Source: Bacillota bacterium (GTDB lineage Bacteria; Bacillota; Clostridia; Oscillospirales; Oscillospiraceae). From it: a DNA stretch of 17,671 nt. A program made the translations under genes and the position numbers. Under the pieces are notes generated by a model. The model ran no database searches. It saw only the letters and a list, made by a program, of their open reading frames with translations, and was not told the origin of the DNA. Positions 14,487-17,671 of the stretch are shown here, piece by piece (the first letter of the stretch is position 1; each line of letters begins with the position of its first letter). Location: NCBI GenBank assembly GCA_029268085.1, contig JAJUHD010000033.1, positions 1 to 17,671 of the forward strand, given 5' to 3'.

Positions 14487-14854
14487 AAAAACGTATCGGC
14501 TTCGGTGCGGAGCTTACTCTGCTCGAGCTCATCATCGTCATCGGGCTTTTTTCTGTCCTGGCTGCTTTGGACCTTCAAGTCTTCGCGGCGGCGCAGAAGC
14601 TTCGGACGGAAAGCGACAGGCTGGCTCACGCCGTCATCGCCGCCGAGAGCACCGCGGAATGCTTTAAAGCAGGCATTACGCCCGCCCTGTACTACGACGA
14701 AAGCTGGCTGCCCGCGGATGAGGCTGATGCCGTTTACACCGTAATTGTCGAAGAGTCCTCCGAAAACGGCATACGCTCGGCAAGGATCGCCGTAACGGAT
14801 AAAGACGGTGAGATATTCGCGCTGACGGCGAAAACGCTGGAGGCTCTGCAATGA
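14477..14854 (+). CDS. Prepilin-like protein (pseudopilin) with non-canonical cleavage site
   Basis: 125 residues. The N-terminus has a charged leader MDMKKR and then GFGAELTLLELIIVIGLFSV, the prepilin-type hydrophobic helix with Glu at the fifth position of LTLLE. A soluble C-terminal domain (about 40-125) follows. In classical prepilins the residue before that pentamer is Gly; here it is Glu, and the nearest Gly is three residues back, so processing by a standard prepilin peptidase is doubtful. AAGGAG lies 6 nt before ATG 14477. It overlaps both neighbours, so translation is coupled. A minor pilin or pseudopilin is the best call. Confidence 0.83.
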   Translation: MDMKKRIGFGAELTLLELIIVIGLFSVLAALDLQVFAAAQKLRTESDRLAHAVIAAESTAECFKAGITPALYYDESWLPADEADAVYTVIVEESSENGIRSARIAVTDKDGEIFALTAKTLEALQ

Positions 14855-15279
14855 ACGGCGCGCGTTTTCCGGGTGCCGGAAGCGCTCTGCTCGTCCTCAT
14901 TTTTACAATCCTCTGCCTTACGGTCTCGGCGCTCATGTCGCTTTCCCTTACCGGCGGCGACAGGGCACTTTCCGAAAAGGTCGGGGCCGTTGTTCAGACC
15001 TATTATTCCGCGGACTGCCGCGCCGTCGAAACAGCGGCCGCACTGCGGAATGCGATACAAAGCGGTGAAGTCCCAGAAGAGATTGGCGGCATCTCCGTGA
15101 CCGCGGAGGAAAACGAAGTGTTTTCCTTTTCTGTCCCCGCTGGCGAAGGCCGCGTCATCACCGTCAGGCTCGCGGAAGAGGAGAGCGGTCTTGAGATATT
15201 ATCCTGGCAGGAAACCTATACAGAGGAGTGGACGCCCGACAAAACCCTGACCGTCTACACCGGAGAAGACGTTCCCTGA
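14851..15279 (+). CDS. Small single-TM protein, last gene of the pilus-like operon
   Basis: 142 residues: short N-terminus with GAGSALLVLIFTILCLTVSA, a membrane helix at about 11-33, then an acidic extracytoplasmic domain containing QTYYSADCRAVETAAALRNA and a Glu-rich C-terminal half. The YYSAD motif after an N-terminal helix is reminiscent of PilX/GspK-type minor pilins, which have a similar Tyr-Ala-Ala/Asp segment; the helix lacks Glu5, as does GspK, the tip pseudopilin. That comparison is inference. It overlaps the preceding gene by ATGA and ends 175 nt before the surface protein gene. Confidence 0.77.
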   Translation: MNGARFPGAGSALLVLIFTILCLTVSALMSLSLTGGDRALSEKVGAVVQTYYSADCRAVETAAALRNAIQSGEVPEEIGGISVTAEENEVFSFSVPAGEGRVITVRLAEEESGLEILSWQETYTEEWTPDKTLTVYTGEDVP

Positions 15280-15384
15280 TTGCTCAAATTATGGCGGATT
15301 TTTGCCTTCAGATGAATATTTCAGCATAGTTTTTCTCTTGCTGTAAAGGAAAGCGCGATATGTAACCGAAATGAACCTCCCCGA

Positions 15385-15393
15385 TGTTATAAA
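15385..15393 (+). promoter_or_regulatory. Extended -10 promoter candidate for the surface protein
   Basis: TGT-TATAAA (TGN extended -10 plus a TATAAT-like hexamer at 15388-15393) with no good -35 at 17 bp. The predicted start is near 15400, leaving a leader of about 55 nt that opens with the hairpin at 15409-15427. Confidence 0.4.
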
Positions 15394-15408
15394 TACCCAG
15401 TGCTTAAT

Positions 15409-15427
15409 GGCAGGGCACGGCCCTGCC
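15409..15427 (+). terminator. Hairpin between the pilus-like operon and the surface protein gene
   Basis: A perfect 8-bp stem GGCAGGGC/GCCCTGCC with loop ACG, followed by TATATTTATAA and then the GGGAGG ribosome site at 15442-15447. It could terminate the upstream operon, protect the 5' end of the surface protein mRNA, or both. Confidence 0.5.
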
Positions 15428-15454
15428 TATATTTATAAGCAGGGAGGAATTTAT

Positions 15455-17671
15455 TTGAAGAGAGCAAGGCAAAAAAGAATGCTGTCGTTCATTCTTGTGG
15501 CTGTTATGCTCACAAGCCTGTGCGGTTTTTACGTGCAGGCGGAAGACGGCGGTAGTGATCCGCCAATTGTAGCTGCGTCAGAGGATCCCACTCCGGCAAT
15601 CCCGAGCCCATCGGAACCCGCAGCGCCGAGCCCGTCGGAACCCGCGGCACCGAGCCCGTCGGAACCCGCGGCACCGAGCCCGTCGGAACCCGTCACACCG
15701 AGCCCATCGGAACCCGTCACACCAAGCCCGTCGGAACCCGCAGCGCCGAGCCCATCGGAGTCCGTCACACCGAGCCCGTCGGAGTCCGTCACACCGAGCC
15801 CGTCGGAATCCGTCACACCGAGCCCGTCGGAATCCGTCACACCGAGCCCATCGGAATCTGTAATGCCAGTCAGCGAAACTCATCCCGAATTCTCTGAATC
15901 AGTCAGCGTCGACGGCGTTATTATCACTGTCAGCGCGCCCGAAGGAGTTCTGCCTGCGGGAACGGCCATGACAGTTGAACCTGTCGTCATTGAAAGCGCC
16001 GTCCAGAGTGAAATCGAAGGTCAAGTCGAAGGCGAGATCGAGGCGGTTCTTGCATTTAACATCACGCTTTACGATAAAGACGGCGATGAAATTCAACCGG
16101 GAGGAGATGTCAACGTCACCTTCCGCCTTACCGGCGAAGAAATGAAAGAGTCCGAATCTCTGGATGTTTTCCACATTGAAGACAGCGGCAACGTAGAGAA
16201 GCTCACCGCCGCAACGAACGGCACTGAACAGGCCAGCGTCATAACCGACAGCTTTTCCATCTATGCAGTAGTCGGAAGCAGTAAAGAACCGGACCTCTTT
16301 GTTATGTCAATAGGAGACACACTCGTTCTCGAAAACTACAACTTATTTAAAGACCTTCAGGCAGGAACATGGTCGATAGTTAATGGCAAGGACGTTGTCA
16401 AATTCACCACCGGCACAACCGATACTGCTAGCGTCACGATCAGTGCGCTGAAAGCTGGAGAAGCAAAAATTAAGTGCGAATACTATTTGGGCATTTTCAA
16501 TGTAGAACATTACTTTATAATAATTGTTAAAGACAGCGTCTACGGCTATACTGGCAAAATCAATCACATCGATATCCGCATCGAAAATGCGCCCTTGATT
16601 ATTACTCAGACAATTATTGACGAAAATAACAATCCCATCGGCACAAAGCAACTGAATATAATTGGGCATGTTTCAAAAGTCAGCAGCGTAACATTAGACC
16701 TTTTTTCCGGAAAGGATGTATCGTTATATAGCTTTTGGAAATTCCTTGAATATGAATTTCACGGAAACGACCCTTTCAATGTTCAGCTCGATAATCTAGC
16801 CGGAGTATCAGCAGTAGTTGATATCTCTTATCAAGACGGAATAATTTATAAAACTCTTAAGGATGTTACCGTCACCTTTTCAAGGGACGACATCATCGAG
16901 GCGATCATTAACTGCGACGGATTCAAACATGAAACTGGCAAACCTGACGGTCTTGATTTCATAATTGATGCAAATGATACGCTGACCGGCACCCATAAAG
17001 TATATAATAAGCTCAAAATTACCAAAACCTTTAAAGGGCTGACACCGGATCAGATAGCATCGCTGAGTAACTTCGCCATTAAAGTAACCAATAACTGCAA
17101 TACATATATCCTGAATCTCTCCGATGCCCAAGTAAACGGCAGCGTCTATACTTGGGCACTGGCGGACATTGCGAACGGCGTCTATACAGTGTCCGAATCG
17201 GGCTTTACGGTCACTGGTTACAATCATAACTCCACCTATAATTACATTGATCCTCTCTGCTGTAATAATCACAAATCAGGAACCGGTACTACCGTTACGA
17301 ATGTCCATATAGCAAACGTCTGCACTGCAACAAAGGTGGATTTCACAAATGCCTATACCCCAAAAACAATTGATATTACTGTAACAAAGTCTTGGAGGGG
17401 CGTTCCGGACATGGTGCTTCCGGCGAGCATCACAGTCGAGCTGCTGAAAAACGGCTGTTCCTTAAGCCCTAAGGTAACCCAAACCATAACTCCGGACTCC
17501 AACGGCGACTGGAAGTGCATGTTCACGGGTTTGCCCGAATACGAAAACGGCAGCAAAGTAAATTACTCTGTCAAAGAAGTCGCTGTGGCTGGATCAAAGC
17601 TGGATAACGGCAGATTTGTAGTCTATGGCCCTGAAAAAGTACCCGATGGCAATAATAACGAGAACGATGAC
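15455..17671 (+). CDS. Large secreted surface protein with Pro/Ser/Glu repeats and Cna-B-like domains (3' end cut)
   Basis: The frame is open for 739 codons from TTG at 15455 to the window end, with GGGAGG 7 nt upstream. A signal peptide (1-29, KRARQKR then a hydrophobic core, cleavage after YVQA) is followed by eleven PSPSE-type 8-residue repeats (residues 50-137). Residues about 145-275 form a beta domain beginning VDGVIITVSAPEGVLPAG, of a kind common in Firmicutes surface proteins. Residues about 280-365 look Ig-like. From about residue 515 and again from 637, segments such as NKLKITKTFKGL, and IDITVTKSW with YSVKE about 85 residues later, fit Cna-B domains with Lys/Glu isopeptide partners. 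A Cys-rich stretch (DPLCCNNHK...NVC) lies between them. Codons after about residue 290 are more AT-rich than in the N-terminal part. A sortase signal would lie beyond the window. Probable adhesin or pilus-like cell-wall protein. Confidence 0.88.
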   Translation, partial: MKRARQKRMLSFILVAVMLTSLCGFYVQAEDGGSDPPIVAASEDPTPAIPSPSEPAAPSPSEPAAPSPSEPAAPSPSEPVTPSPSEPVTPSPSEPAAPSPSESVTPSPSESVTPSPSESVTPSPSESVTPSPSESVMPVSETHPEFSESVSVDGVIITVSAPEGVLPAGTAMTVEPVVIESAVQSEIEGQVEGEIEAVLAFNITLYDKDGDEIQPGGDVNVTFRLTGEEMKESESLDVFHIEDSGNVEKLTAATNGTEQASVITDSFSIYAVVGSSKEPDLFVMSIGDTLVLENYNLFKDLQAGTWSIVNGKDVVKFTTGTTDTASVTISALKAGEAKIKCEYYLGIFNVEHYFIIIVKDSVYGYTGKINHIDIRIENAPLIITQTIIDENNNPIGTKQLNIIGHVSKVSSVTLDLFSGKDVSLYSFWKFLEYEFHGNDPFNVQLDNLAGVSAVVDISYQDGIIYKTLKDVTVTFSRDDIIEAIINCDGFKHETGKPDGLDFIIDANDTLTGTHKVYNKLKITKTFKGLTPDQIASLSNFAIKVTNNCNTYILNLSDAQVNGSVYTWALADIANGVYTVSESGFTVTGYNHNSTYNYIDPLCCNNHKSGTGTTVTNVHIANVCTATKVDFTNAYTPKTIDITVTKSWRGVPDMVLPASITVELLKNGCSLSPKVTQTITPDSNGDWKCMFTGLPEYENGSKVNYSVKEVAVAGSKLDNGRFVVYGPEKVPDGNNNENDD
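15602..15865 (+). repeat. Eleven tandem 24-bp repeats in the surface protein gene
   Basis: Eleven in-frame 24-bp units encoding PSPSE followed by PAA (units 1-3 and 6), PVT (4, 5), SVT (7-10) or SVM (11). The grouping shows stepwise duplication. Because the unit is a multiple of three, copy-number change keeps the frame and would alter the length of an extended wall-spanning stalk. Confidence 0.95.

Noticed and set aside
15344..15362. Sigma-D type promoter (TAAA and CGATAT) before the surface protein
   Set aside because: The spacing between the two elements is about half of what sigma-D needs.
15602..15865. Tandem repeats as a CRISPR array
   Set aside because: Units are contiguous 24-bp copies with no spacers, and they are coding.
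15529..15883. Two minus-strand frames with regular Asp/Gly- or Arg-rich repeats
   Set aside because: They are antisense shadows of the 24-bp coding repeats; a repeat whose length is a multiple of three stays open in several frames. The plus frame has a signal peptide and continuing domains.

Overview
The window looks like chromosomal DNA from a low-to-moderate GC Gram-positive bacterium, most likely a gut-type Clostridia (Bacillota). The reasons are strong AGGAGG-type ribosome sites, sigma-A promoters close to consensus, a catabolic agmatine deiminase operon, a Cna-B-type surface protein, a lipoprotein signal, and a compact type IV pilus-like gene set of the kind seen in Clostridia. The taxonomic call is inference; no rRNA or tRNA is present.

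Layout. 1-1229 (minus): an OmpR-family response regulator followed, with an ATGA overlap, by the N-terminal part of its sensor kinase, which is cut by the window edge. 1230-1474: a divergent control region. 1475-3208 (plus): a half-size ABC exporter with a near-consensus promoter that contains an inverted repeat. 3220-3260: a 19-bp perfect hairpin between convergent transcription units. 3273-7874 (minus): a complete agmatine deiminase operon, transcribed agmatine deiminase (aguA), putrescine carbamoyltransferase (aguB), carbamate kinase (aguC), agmatine/putrescine exchanger (aguD). 7875-8180: its promoter, a long leader and repeated GTTAAC-type motifs. 8181-8960 (minus): an RpiR/MurR-type regulator with a perfect-consensus promoter. 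9124-9738 (minus): a TetR-type regulator. 9739-10253: a gene-poor AT-rich stretch ending in a 54-bp perfect palindrome.

The last third is a surface-structure locus. A SARP/BTAD-type regulator with a degenerate GGDEF-like C-terminus (10254-11453, minus) is divergent from a tight plus-strand operon: transglutaminase-fold lipoprotein, GspF/PilC-like platform protein, and four small single-TM proteins that look like pseudopilins or pilus accessory proteins (11679-15279). Next comes a large secreted surface protein (15455 to the window end) that starts with TTG, has a signal peptide, eleven 8-residue Pro/Ser/Glu repeats and Cna-B-like domains. No assembly ATPase, prepilin peptidase or obvious major pilin is present, so the pilus-like set is either partial or is completed by genes elsewhere.

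How it works together. The agu operon converts imported agmatine to putrescine, ammonia and CO2 with a gain of ATP; the exchanger exports putrescine. The unusual points are the A-B-C-D gene order and an RpiR-type neighbour instead of the LuxR-type AguR known from enterococci and streptococci. The locus that most deserves follow-up is the regulator / transglutaminase lipoprotein / mini-pilus / repeat adhesin set at 10254-17671.
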